From positions 88,443 through 152,442 of the forward strand of contig CAWEHU010000027.1 in assembly GCA_963808965.1 (NCBI GenBank): DNA of 64,000 nt, read 5' to 3'. This stretch comes from CAWEHU01 sp963808965. GTDB lineage: Bacteria > Pseudomonadota > Alphaproteobacteria > Acetobacterales > Acetobacteraceae. Made by a program: the position numbers and the translations under genes. The notes beneath the pieces were generated by a model that saw only the letters and a program-made list of their open reading frames with translations, was not told the origin of the DNA and did not search any database. Positions 39,008 to 47,254 of the stretch are shown here, in pieces. Position 1 is the first letter of the stretch. Every line of letters starts with the position of its first letter.

Positions 39008-39529
39008 TCAGTAGTGCATCGGCAGCGGCCATTGCGGCTCGCTTTCCGTTTCGGTTCTCAAGCTATTATATTTGCCCCTGAAGAAGATCAGGGGTTGTTC
39101 CTCGGGCTGCGTGCTGAATCGCAGGACTCTGCCAACGAAGATGACGTGATCGCCACCATCGTAGTGGGCGTAGGGTGCACACTCGAAATGCGCGAGCGCG
39201 CCGTGGATCAGCGGCGCCTGCGCGTGCCCGAGACTGTGCGCGACGGCCTGCCACTTGTCCGAGAGCGCCTTCGCGAATTGGTTCGAGAGGTGCTCCTGAC
39301 TGCGGCTCAGGAGATTCACGGCGTAGCCCTCGGCTTCGAGCATGGCGGGCAGGCTCATGGCCCCACGATCCACGCTGAACAGAATCAGCGGTGGGTCGAG
39401 CGAGACCGAATTGAAGGAGCTCATCGTCATGCCGATGGCGGCGCCGGCGCGGTCGCTCGCGGTGATGACAGCGACGCCAGTGGCAAATTGGCCAAGCGCC
39501 TTCCTGAACTCTCGTGGATCGAAACTCAT
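39008..39529 (-). CDS. flavin reductase (HpaC-like) of the HpaB system
   Basis: A 173-residue flavin reductase domain. FRKALGQFATGVAVITASDRAGAAIGMTMSSFNSVSLDPPLILFSVDR is the standard flavin-binding start, and GALAHFECAPYAHYDGGDHVIFVGRV carries the family's acidic/His pocket. It reduces FAD with NAD(P)H and hands FADH2 to the HpaB-type oxygenase 31 bp downstream. A second homologue at 46.7-47.3 kb pairs with the other monooxygenase. Frame intact. Confidence 0.9.
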   Translation of the reverse strand: MSFDPREFRKALGQFATGVAVITASDRAGAAIGMTMSSFNSVSLDPPLILFSVDRGAMSLPAMLEAEGYAVNLLSRSQEHLSNQFAKALSDKWQAVAHSLGHAQAPLIHGALAHFECAPYAHYDGGDHVIFVGRVLRFSTQPEEQPLIFFRGKYNSLRTETESEPQWPLPMHY

Positions 39530-39553
39530 GGACGTTCTCCCTCCATAGGCCGT

Positions 39554-40549
39554 TTAGTTTGCAAATTGCGCGAGCTGCCGTTCCGCACGGGCGTCTCCCG
39601 AGTGCCGGAAGGCGATGTCAATCCGCGTGCCGCCATGCGAGCGTGCGTGGGCCGGTATCCCGCGTAGAGCGATCGTGAAATCGTTGGCGTCCGCCGTCGC
39701 GGGGACCTCCGCGACCGCGTTACCGCACAGGCCGGATGCGCTGACCGATACCCCGTAGGAGCCCGGCGGGAGCCGCACGTAATCAGCATCGTCGAGGCGG
39801 ACCATCACGGGGCCTCCGGCGCTTCGGGCTGAAGGCAGCACGCGCCCTCGCACTTCCCAGTTTCGGCCGAGGAGACGTGCCGCGCCGCCGACATCGCCCG
39901 CGTGCAGCAGATCGCGAATGCGGGTCGAAGATACGCAAAATCCCTCGGCCCCGATCTTGCCGAGCGCGGTGACGCCAAAGCCAAGCCGCACGCCTAGAGC
40001 GCGAAGCAGGGCGATGTCTCCCGCACGGCGGCAGCCGAAACGGTAATCCTCCCCCACAACGACGTGACGGACCCGCAGCCTGCGGACGAGGTACTCCCGC
40101 ACGAATTCCTCGGGCGAGCAGCGGGCGAGATCCGGCGTGAATGGCTCGAGCACGGCGAAGTCGACGCCAACTGCGGCAAGCAGGTCGCACTTGCGGTCTG
40201 CGGAGGCGATCCGGAAATGCGGCGCGTTGGCCGAGAACAGCGTCCGGGGGTGGGGTTCGAAAGTGAGTGCACCGAGTGGTGCGCCCATGCCCGCCGCCAC
40301 GGCCGCTGCTTGGCCGATGAGGTGGCTATGGCCGAGGTGGACACCATCGAAGTTGCCGATCGCCACGACCAATTCCGCGAACCGGGCAGGGAAGATGGCG
40401 GACCGCGTCATCGCCATCGCACGCTCGGCGGGGTGGCCCGGCGGCCGGGCTTTCGCCACCCTCGACGCCGCCTTCGTCGATTCCTCGCTCGGAAGGATCG
40501 CCCGCATCGCCGGCTCGCGGTGATCAGCGTGGAGCATCTGGGGTTGCAC
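39554..40549 (-). CDS. FAD synthetase (RibF adenylyltransferase domain) with a divergent C-terminus
   Basis: A 331-residue protein starting at GTG 40549 behind AGGGAGAG. Residues about 60-210 are the RibF nucleotidyltransferase: LVVAIGNFDGVHLGHSHLIG (HxGH-type motif), TFEPHPRTLF, VVGEDYRFGCRRAGD and SSTRIRDLLHAGDV. The C-terminal half, where RibF has its riboflavin kinase, is divergent and lacks a clear kinase motif, so the product probably makes FAD from FMN only. It heads the operon, followed by flavin reductase and HpaB-type oxygenase, an arrangement that would supply FAD locally. Confidence 0.82.
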   Translation of the reverse strand: MQPQMLHADHREPAMRAILPSEESTKAASRVAKARPPGHPAERAMAMTRSAIFPARFAELVVAIGNFDGVHLGHSHLIGQAAAVAAGMGAPLGALTFEPHPRTLFSANAPHFRIASADRKCDLLAAVGVDFAVLEPFTPDLARCSPEEFVREYLVRRLRVRHVVVGEDYRFGCRRAGDIALLRALGVRLGFGVTALGKIGAEGFCVSSTRIRDLLHAGDVGGAARLLGRNWEVRGRVLPSARSAGGPVMVRLDDADYVRLPPGSYGVSVSASGLCGNAVAEVPATADANDFTIALRGIPAHARSHGGTRIDIAFRHSGDARAERQLAQFAN

Positions 40550-40596
40550 GGCCGCTCTCCCTAAAGCCCGTCGCCGGGCCGTTTGCTATTCAAGTT

Positions 40597-40613
40597 AGCT
40601 TTCTCGTAAAGCT
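40597..40613. promoter_or_regulatory. inverted repeat, probable MarR operator near the operon start
   Basis: AGCTTT-CTCGT-AAAGCT is a perfect 6-bp dyad about 50 bp upstream of the FAD synthetase start. It is preceded by TT, giving the shared string TTAGCTTT also found at the second site near 40767. Confidence 0.55.
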
Positions 40614-40766
40614 TTCTTCATAGCCGCTCAAGCAGCCGGTAATCACCTGTTCGTGATCAGGCGTTTCCGATAGGTCGGGGCGCCAGCAGTTCCTGCTGCG
40701 AGGGCCTGCGTGCTGCCGTGCACGCAAAGGCCTTGCGCGTCAGTGTCGCTGGACCTATTTTCTGCT

Positions 40767-40785
40767 TAGCTTTTCTAACAAGCTA
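40767..40785. promoter_or_regulatory. inverted repeat, probable MarR operator near marR
   Basis: TAGCTT-TTCTAAC-AAGCTA is a perfect 6-bp dyad 17 bp upstream of the MarR start. Its left arm matches the left arm of the site at 40597. Paired dyads at both divergent starts are the classic layout for a MarR repressor that controls itself and its target operon. Confidence 0.6.
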
Positions 40786-40801
40786 TAGGAGTGCGCGAAC
40801 C

Positions 40802-41423
40802 ATGGCGACCAGGACCAAGCGCACGCTGCCACGGGCACCAAAGGCGCCCCCGCCGGGGGTGACAGTAACGCGGGCGGAGCTGCTGGCCGGCGGCACCGAC
40901 CGCGCATTCCGCCAGCTCGTGCACGACATGCTCGTGTTCGGTGGCTGCATCCAGGAGGTCCGAAACCGCCTCGCTGCGATAATCGGTCTGTCCGGCACTC
41001 AGTACACGATCCTGATCGCAATCCCGCATCTGCGGGCCGAGGGCGGCGTCGGTGTCAACCGCTTGGCCGAACACCTCCACCTCAGTGGCGCGTTCGTCAC
41101 CATCGAGGTCAACCGGCTCGTCGATGCCGGACTGGTGAGAAAGCAGACCAACTTGGAGGACCGCCGGCGGGTGCTGCTGACGCTAACGGCGAAGGGCGAC
41201 GCCCTTCTCGATCGCGTCCGATCCGTCCAGCGTCCCGTCAATGACGCCCTGTTCGAACTCAATCTCGGCTAAGGAGTTCGACCTGCTCCGCCCCATCGTG
41301 AGCAGATTGGTGGGGAACGGGGGCCGCGCGCTCCGACTGATCGACTACCTCGCGGAGGCACCTCCTCACTCGGATTGGCCGGTTGGCATCGAAAGCGCGG
41401 GCGCTAGATCCGGCAAGGGCTGA
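40802..41423 (+). CDS. MarR-family regulator of the HpaB-type operon (one frameshift)
   Basis: Winged-helix MarR protein. Residues about 35-150 read FGGCIQEVRNRLAAIIGLSGTQYTILIAI, GVNRLAEHLHLSGAFVTIEVNRLVDAGLVRKQ and the wing DRRRVLLTLTAKGDALLDRV. The frame slips near 41255, so an early stop appears at 41272. In the neighbouring frame AKEFDLLRPIVSRLVGNGGRALRLIDYL continues the usual C-terminal dimer helix to 41423. ATG 40802 has AGGAG upstream. Divergent from the eight-gene minus-strand operon, with two dyads between them. Probably de-repressed by an aromatic ligand. Confidence 0.85.
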
Positions 41424-41468
41424 TCCACATGGAAGAAAGCGGGAACCAATATCGATGAGCGGAGCAGA

Positions 41469-41678
41469 ATGATGGCGCGAGTTTTGGCCGGGAGCGTTCT
41501 CCTGGCACTCATTTTTGTCGCGTTTGGTTGCGCAGGCCGCCCGCCCTCGCCCGAGCCGGTGCACGCCAGCTTTGGCGAAGGCGTATCGGTGGACCCGCAG
41601 ATTCCGCCGGCACCTTACGGGGGCGGGGGTCCCAATGCACCATGGTCATCACCGAACAGCCTGCCAAAAGGATTCTGA
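41469..41678 (+). CDS. small putative lipoprotein
   Basis: A 69-residue frame with a hydrophobic start (LAGSVLLALIFVAFGCAG) and a Cys that could be lipidated, then a Pro-rich tail. GGAGCAG precedes the ATG. The lipobox (VAFGC) is imperfect. It lies between marR and the binding-protein gene. I do not recognise a family; it could be spurious. Confidence 0.4.
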   Translation: MMARVLAGSVLLALIFVAFGCAGRPPSPEPVHASFGEGVSVDPQIPPAPYGGGGPNAPWSSPNSLPKGF

Positions 41679-41864
41679 CCTCGGCCGAACCAAGCTCACA
41701 AGAAACCGCGCCAGAAGCACTGCGATCGAGCCAGGCGCTCGGACTGCCGGCCCTGGAGGGGTCGCCGCGGCAGAGCGGCACGGCGTCTGTCAATCATTCG
41801 CTCTGCATGGTGAACTTGGCGTGCCGAGGTACAAGCCAACAGCAACGCTCCGGAGGTTCTTCCA

Positions 41865-43096
41865 TGCCGATTACTCGTCGCGATCTACTGGCTACATCCG
41901 CCGCCGCCTCGACGCTGCCGAGAGCGGGGCGCGCCCAGCCGGCGCCCCGCCAGAGAATTCGCATCGGCGTGCTCAATGATTTGTCCGGTCCCTATCGGGA
42001 CACCGGCGGCCCGAGTTCCGTGAATGCCGCGCGCCTCGCCGTCGCCGATTTCGGCGGCTCGACACGGGGCTTCGAGGTGGAGGTGCTGTTCGCGGATCAC
42101 CAGAACAAGGCCGACATCGGTGCGACCATCGCCCGCGGCTGGATCGACAGCGACGGCGTGGACGCGATCGCCGATGTGCCCAATTCGGCGGTGGCGCTGG
42201 CGGTCGCCGAGATCTGCCGCCAGAAGGACCGCGTCCTGCTGGACGCCTCGGCCACCTCGGTGGTGCTGACGGGCGAGCAGTGCAGCCCCAACACCATCGT
42301 CTGGAGTTTCGATACCTACACCTTCGCGAAATCAACCGGCAGCGCCATCGTGCGCGGCGGAGGCGATACGTGGTACATCCTCACCGCCAATTATGCGTTC
42401 GGCCATTCGCTGGAGGAGATGACATCGGATGTGGTGAAGGCCGCGCAGGGCCGCGTGCTCGGCACGTTGCGCTATCCGTTCCCCGACACCACGGATTTCT
42501 CCTCCTATTTGCAACAGGCGCAGGCTTCTGGCGCGAAGGTGCTCGGCCTCGCCAACGCCGGGCTGGATACGGTCAACTGCATCAAGCAAGCGCATGAATT
42601 CGGACTGAACCAATCGATGATCATCGCGCCGTTGCAGATGTTCATCTGTGATGTGCACGCGCTGGGGCCGGAGACGGCCGGGGGGCTGGCGGTGACGGCA
42701 ACCTTCTACTGGGATCTCAACGACCGCACGCGCGCGTTCACGAAGCGGTTCCTGCCTGGCTCCCCGACCAACTATCCGGCGCAGTCGCACGCGAGCTGCT
42801 ATGCCGCGGTGCTACATTACCTCAAGGTGGTCGCCGATATGGGACCTGTCGAAGCCAAGAAGAGCGGCCGCGCCGCGGTCGAGCGCATGAAGGCCACGCC
42901 CACCGAGGACGATGCGTTCGGCAAGGGCAGCATCCGAGCAGACGGGCGCGGGGTATTCCCTGCTTATCTCTTCACGGTCAAGACGCCGGCCGAGAGCAAG
43001 GGTGATTGGGATCTGTACAAGCTCACGGCCACCACGCCTGCCGAGCAGGCCGTGCGTCCGCTCGCCGAGGGGCATTGCGCGTTCGTGCGGTTGTGA
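41865..43096 (+). CDS. second LivJ-like binding protein, paralog of the one at 36 kb
   Basis: A 410-residue type I binding protein from ATG 41865, chosen for CCGGAGGTTCTTCC just before it. The N-terminus has an Arg-Arg pair and a short hydrophobic stretch (MPITRRDLLATSAAASTLPR), suggesting a Tat-like signal. The mature domain begins IRIGVLNDLSGPYRDTGGPSSVNAARLAVADFGG, with ADHQNKADIGATIARGWID and IADVPNSAVALAV, closely matching the protein at 35.8-37.0 kb. No permease genes follow. The pair flanks the MarR/HpaB-type operon, so both may bind the same class of ligand. Confidence 0.85.
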
Positions 43097-43285
43097 TCCG
43101 GGGCGCGGCGGCCGGGAATCGTCACCGACTAACAGGGCTGGAAGGCTCTTGCTCGGTTGTCCACACGCCAGAGAACTCGCACCGAAAGCGGCGTGCATCG
43201 GAGATCATTATCCCGTGATGCCTCCTGCCATGCGGATAATGAGCGCTAGGCTAGGGTAAGTCAGCGCGGGTGGAGGAGAACCAAG

Positions 43286-44011
43286 ATGTTGAAGACCCTG
43301 GGAGCGAGTTCGATCGTCTTGGCAATGAGTGCGGCAACCGTTGTTCAAGCCGCGCCGATTTCTTATCTTGCGACGCTCATGCCGGAGAACGGCTCCGGCG
43401 TGTCGGGCACCGCCCAATTCACCCTGGACGGCAACCTGCTAACCATGCAGCTCACCGCCTCAGGACTCACGCCGAACCAGGTCCATATGGACCATCTGCA
43501 CGGTCTGCTCGGCGCCGCGGCCCCCAACACGAACCCGCCGCCGCCGAGTGCCGACACCAATCACGACGGCTATATCGAAAGCGCCGAAGCGGCACCCTTC
43601 ACGGGTCCGCCGCTGTTTGCGACACCGGTGAGCGTCACCCCGCTCGTCTACCCGACTGCCAGTGCTGCCGGAACGATCAGCTACACGCAAACCTACGACA
43701 TCACGAACACGGCGCTTTACGATCCCGACCACATGGGGCTCACCCTCACGCCTGCGGACATACTGGGCGTCACGGGCGGCAATACCGTGCCGCTCATCGA
43801 TCGCATCTTCGAGCTGCACGGGGAGATCGTCCCGGCCGGGATTGACGGCACACCCAATCAGGGCAACGGCTTTGGTTACGATCCCGATATGCCAGTCGCC
43901 GGCGCAAAACTCATGCTCGTCTCCACGGCAGTTCCTGAGCCGTGGAGCTTAGCCTTGGTTTTCACCGGCATCGTAGGGCTTCTCGGGGTCAGGCGGCGCC
44001 GCGCTAACTGA
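43286..44011 (+). CDS. secreted CHRD-like protein with EF-hand loop and PEP-CTERM signal
   Basis: A 241-residue exported protein. Signal peptide MLKTLGASSIVLAMSAATVVQA. The main domain (YLATLMPENGSGVSGTAQFTL, LTMQLTASGLTPNQVHMDHLHG) resembles CHRD domains. A perfect EF-hand type calcium loop, DTNHDGYIESAE, lies near residue 91. The C-terminus is a full PEP-CTERM signal: VPEPWSLALVFTGIVGLLG then RRRR. It is expected to be sorted by an exosortase and retained at the surface or in extracellular matrix. Frame intact; stands alone. Role unknown. Confidence 0.85.
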   Translation: MLKTLGASSIVLAMSAATVVQAAPISYLATLMPENGSGVSGTAQFTLDGNLLTMQLTASGLTPNQVHMDHLHGLLGAAAPNTNPPPPSADTNHDGYIESAEAAPFTGPPLFATPVSVTPLVYPTASAAGTISYTQTYDITNTALYDPDHMGLTLTPADILGVTGGNTVPLIDRIFELHGEIVPAGIDGTPNQGNGFGYDPDMPVAGAKLMLVSTAVPEPWSLALVFTGIVGLLGVRRRRAN

Positions 44012-44274
44012 GGTTTGCGCATGCAAGGTCGAGGGCCTGGTTCAGGCTCTCGACTTGCAGCGTCTTGCGTCGGAGCAGCCCTCCAGCTCGCGCTACTTTC
44101 TCGACGGCGACGGACAAGGTCGCGTCCCTGCCCGACCGGCTGCGCACGTTGCCACATTCATTGGACCTGCCGCGCGGGCACCTGGGCTGAGCTCCGGGCC
44201 TCATTGGTGCCGTACGGAAACTTTGACCGAACGCCCACGCTTTCTGAGTTCCAGGTCAGATAGGGGAGATCGTT

Positions 44275-44466
44275 ATGTCCGCACATCCGCCGCCAGTTCC
44301 GCCCGAGCAGCGCAGCCCTAAGGGTGGCGCTGGGTCCAGCTCCGACCCGAAGTCGCAAGCCGAACCGGATGCCTATCGCGACCAGAACCGCAACCTCGGG
44401 GAGCAGGGCCGGCAGGGCAACATCAAGCAGAACACCACAAATACGGGATATCAGCAGGACCGCTGA
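44275..44466 (+). CDS. small conserved hydrophilic protein
   Basis: A 63-residue, Gly/Gln/Pro-rich, disordered-looking protein: SAHPPPVPPEQRSPKGGAG at the start and QGNIKQNTTNTGYQQDR at the end. TAGGGGAGATCGTT precedes the ATG. I recall similar short proteins with the NxNTTxxGYQQDR ending in alphaproteobacteria, but I cannot name a family or a role. It is followed 2 bp later by another small gene. Confidence 0.65.
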   Translation: MSAHPPPVPPEQRSPKGGAGSSSDPKSQAEPDAYRDQNRNLGEQGRQGNIKQNTTNTGYQQDR

Positions 44467-44468
44467 CG

Positions 44469-44704
44469 ATGGCGAAAGATCCAGAGAAGAACACGCAACG
44501 GGCCGCTTCGGCGGTCCCGGCAGCAGCCATCAGGACCGGAGCCAGCCCGACGCCACCGACCAACTCACGGGGCATAAAGGCGGAGGCGCGAAGCACGGGG
44601 CCGCCCCAGCCCCAGGCACGCCGACGAACCGGCGCGACAGCCGCGTGTCTGGCGGCGGGGGCGAGCGCGACAGCCATCATACGCATACCGCCAAGCGCTC
44701 ATAA
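44469..44704 (+). CDS. small conserved hydrophilic protein, partner of the previous gene (one frameshift)
   Basis: ATG 44469 lies 2 bp after the previous stop. It starts MAKDPEKNTQRAASAVP, and after one frame change near 44520 continues SSHQDRSQPDATDQLTGHKG, then APGTPTNRRDSRVSGGGGER and HTHTAKRS, ending at 44704. The corrected product is about 78 residues, charged and probably disordered. Tail and spacing suggest a conserved pair with the gene before it. Function unknown. Confidence 0.55.
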
Positions 44705-44751
44705 CGAGCGGGCTGGTCCACCGGACGACCGCTGCTGCGCGACTTGGCGAA

Positions 44752-45852
44752 TCATGGAACGCCGCTTCCTAGCCGTGGGAACAAAGCCACCGCATTGTCG
44801 TGCAGCACTTGCTTTCGAAGCTGTTCGCTCAGGACAGCCGTTGTCTCCAACTCGCCTGCCATCCGGGCGACGATCGGCAATGGCGTGAACGGCCAGTCGC
44901 TGCCATAGAAAATGCGCCTGTCATCGGCAAGAGACAGGAGCGCCGGTAGCTGCCGCGGTAGCGGAAATCCAGCCACATCGTAGTAGAGCCGGCGAAGCGT
45001 TGCGTAGAAGTGCCCGGGTTCCAACGGATGTGGCAGCTGCACCGCTGGAGAGAGGCCGATGATTCGGTCGGCGAGCACTGGGAGAGCCGCACCTGCGTGC
45101 GGAACGATCAGCTTGATGTTGGGGAATTTGTCGAGTGTCCCGGAGAGGATCAGGTTGGTCACTGCCCGGGTGGTCTCGAACATGAATTCGATCATCGGCC
45201 GTGGATAGCCGAGCGAGAGTGCCAAGCAGCCGGGACAGGTCGGCGAAGTCGGGTGCATGAACACCACAGCTTGCCTGCGGTTCAGTTCGGCGAAGAGCGG
45301 ATCAAGCTTTGGATCGCCCATATATAGACCATGGTGATTGGTCTCGACCACGACGCCGTCGGCCTTCAATTCGTCTAGCGCGTATGTCGCCTCGGCGATC
45401 GCGCCGTCGATGTCCGGCAAGGGTAGGGCAGCAAAAAGACCGAACCGGCCAGGGTTGTCGGACGCGGTCCGTGCGCCTTGCTCGTTCACGCTGCGGGCAA
45501 GTTTGCGGGCCGCCGCGTCATCGCCGAAATGCACGCCAGGCGACGAGATCGACAGCATGGCGGTCCGAATGTTGAGCTGATCCATCATGGCCAACGCCAG
45601 TCGGGGGTCCCATTGCGGCAACCCCGGCATGCCGTCCGGGTGCTCATGCCCGGCCGCGGCAGCGGCGGTGCGGTAGTCGGCCGGAAGAAAGTGAGCATGC
45701 ACGTCGATGCGTCGTTGCAGCGACCGTGCTTGGTCAGGACGGCCGCTTGGGCTCTGGACCACTTGTGCCATCAAACGCGAGCCCGGAAACAGGCTGGCAG
45801 CCAATGCTCCGGCGACGGCGCTTCGGCGGTGGACTGACGAGGATGACACCAT
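44752..45852 (-). CDS. amidohydrolase-2 family enzyme with an export signal, decarboxylase-like
   Basis: A 366-residue TIM-barrel hydrolase (PF04909 type). The N-terminus has Arg-Arg and a hydrophobic stretch (VHRRSAVAGALAASLFPGSR), a possible Tat signal. Metal ligands: IDVHAHFLP, the His in FMHPTSPTC, the His in LIVPHAGAALP and the Asp in FYGSDWPFTPL. This arrangement is that of the ACMSD/gamma-resorcylate decarboxylase group. It is the last gene of the large aromatic operon, about 90 bp after the VOC gene. Export, if real, would mean periplasmic action on an aromatic acid. Confidence 0.8.
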   Translation of the reverse strand: MVSSSSVHRRSAVAGALAASLFPGSRLMAQVVQSPSGRPDQARSLQRRIDVHAHFLPADYRTAAAAAGHEHPDGMPGLPQWDPRLALAMMDQLNIRTAMLSISSPGVHFGDDAAARKLARSVNEQGARTASDNPGRFGLFAALPLPDIDGAIAEATYALDELKADGVVVETNHHGLYMGDPKLDPLFAELNRRQAVVFMHPTSPTCPGCLALSLGYPRPMIEFMFETTRAVTNLILSGTLDKFPNIKLIVPHAGAALPVLADRIIGLSPAVQLPHPLEPGHFYATLRRLYYDVAGFPLPRQLPALLSLADDRRIFYGSDWPFTPLPIVARMAGELETTAVLSEQLRKQVLHDNAVALFPRLGSGVP

Positions 45853-45943
45853 CTTGGATACATCTAGGCCGGAGGGGTTGAGGTGCTACGATGCCTCGAT
45901 GGCCGCGCACAACGGCATCGGGGGCCGGTATCCCATGTCATGC

Positions 45944-46558
45944 TTAAAGCGCTTCCTTCGGGTGCTCTTCGCCTCCGGGTTCGTCCGCCATCCCGATGTC
46001 GGGAATTGGTGACGGCAGATAGTCGCCCGCGCGGATGGAGTTCTGCAAAGCCTTGAACTCGGTACCGGACTTGTGTGCCGCGTAGACCTTCTCGGGGTCG
46101 AAGAAGGTGCCGATCGGATTGCTCTGGAAGTCCTTCGAGGTGCGGATGAACTCGGTCGATAGCTTCCAGTCTCCGAAGTTGTCGCTCTGCAACTCAACGA
46201 AGTTGCCCTCCGGATCCTTGTAGTACATCGACATGGTCAGCCCGTGGTCGAGACAGAAGGCCGGGTAGATGTTCTCTCCGGCCAGCCGCTTATAGGTCGA
46301 CATGAGGTCGTCGAAGCTCGCGTACTCGAACGCGCTATGGTGCATGCCGGTGTGCTTGCGTTTTTCCGGGTCCTGCTCCAGCGCGGGTGTGTAAAGGAAG
46401 GCGAGGCGATGGTTGGCCTCGTCATTCGTCGTCCAGCAGTTGCGATCGTCCTTGAAGTTGGGCTTGACTCCTACGACGGTGCCGTACCAGGCGATCATCT
46501 CATCGAGGCGGCTGGTCTTGAATGTAACGTGATGAAGGCTCGGCTTGATGACGTCCAT
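45944..46558 (-). CDS. VOC-superfamily (extradiol dioxygenase-like) protein
   Basis: A 204-residue vicinal-oxygen-chelate protein. Metal ligands are likely His of SLHHVTFKT, His of GMHHSAFEYAS and Glu of DPEGNFVELQSD, the H-H-E set used by type I extradiol dioxygenases. It is shorter than a two-domain catechol 2,3-dioxygenase and more like single-module enzymes. It lies in the aromatic operon downstream of the flavin reductase. Ring-cleavage dioxygenase is likely but not certain. Confidence 0.75.
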   Translation of the reverse strand: MDVIKPSLHHVTFKTSRLDEMIAWYGTVVGVKPNFKDDRNCWTTNDEANHRLAFLYTPALEQDPEKRKHTGMHHSAFEYASFDDLMSTYKRLAGENIYPAFCLDHGLTMSMYYKDPEGNFVELQSDNFGDWKLSTEFIRTSKDFQSNPIGTFFDPEKVYAAHKSGTEFKALQNSIRAGDYLPSPIPDIGMADEPGGEEHPKEAL

Positions 46559-46726
46559 CGTTTCCTCCCTTGGTGGATTTTAGACCCAGCCTAAGATTTC
46601 CCCGGTACCGCCCGACTGGATGAGGCACGATCCCTCTCGGCGATCGATAACTTATCCCTTCATTGAAGGAAGACGCCAACCACAACAAATGCAACATTCT
46701 TCCTTTCGCTGGAGTCGGCAGCATCG

Positions 46727-47254
46727 TCACCATTCTCCGGTATACCAGGAAAGGCTGGGCTCCCTTGCGTGTATCTGTTTGTACTTACCGCTGTAGAAGA
46801 TCAGCGGGCGCGTCTCGGGACCGCACCAGACGTAATTCACCTCGCCGATGTAGAGGAGATGATCCCCGGCCGGATGGACGTCCATCACCGTGGCGACCAG
46901 CTGAGCCAAGCTTCCGGACAGCAACGGCGTGCCGAGGTGCTGAAAGAACGGCTCCTCCAATCCTGCTTGCGGACGTCCGCCGAAGTGGCGGCTCAGATGC
47001 TCCTGGTCCTCTCCGAGGAAGTTCACGCCGTAGGTGCCGCCAACCGCGACGCACTGCGTGAAGCGAGCCTCCCGGCGCACCGATACCAGCACCAGGGCGG
47101 GGTTCAGCGACACCGAGAGGAAGGCGTTCGCCGTCATCCCGGCTGCCTGCCCTTCCTTGTCGAAGGTGATCACCGTCACCCCGGTCGCGAACCTTCCCAT
47201 GATCGTGCGGAATTGCGCCGTATCGATCGCGGTCTCCATGCAAGAACTCCTCAC
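46727..47254 (-). CDS. flavin reductase, partner of the adjacent monooxygenase
   Basis: A 175-residue flavin reductase domain: FRTIMGRFATGVTVITFDKEGQAAGMTANAFLSVSLNPALVLVSVRREARF, then GDHLLYIGEVNYVWCGPETRPLIFYSGKY at the C-terminus. Its ATG overlaps the stop of the monooxygenase gene by 4 bp, so the pair is translationally coupled. It supplies reduced flavin to that enzyme. It is a paralog of the reductase at 39 kb. Frame intact. Confidence 0.9.
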   Translation of the reverse strand: MRSSCMETAIDTAQFRTIMGRFATGVTVITFDKEGQAAGMTANAFLSVSLNPALVLVSVRREARFTQCVAVGGTYGVNFLGEDQEHLSRHFGGRPQAGLEEPFFQHLGTPLLSGSLAQLVATVMDVHPAGDHLLYIGEVNYVWCGPETRPLIFYSGKYKQIHAREPSLSWYTGEW

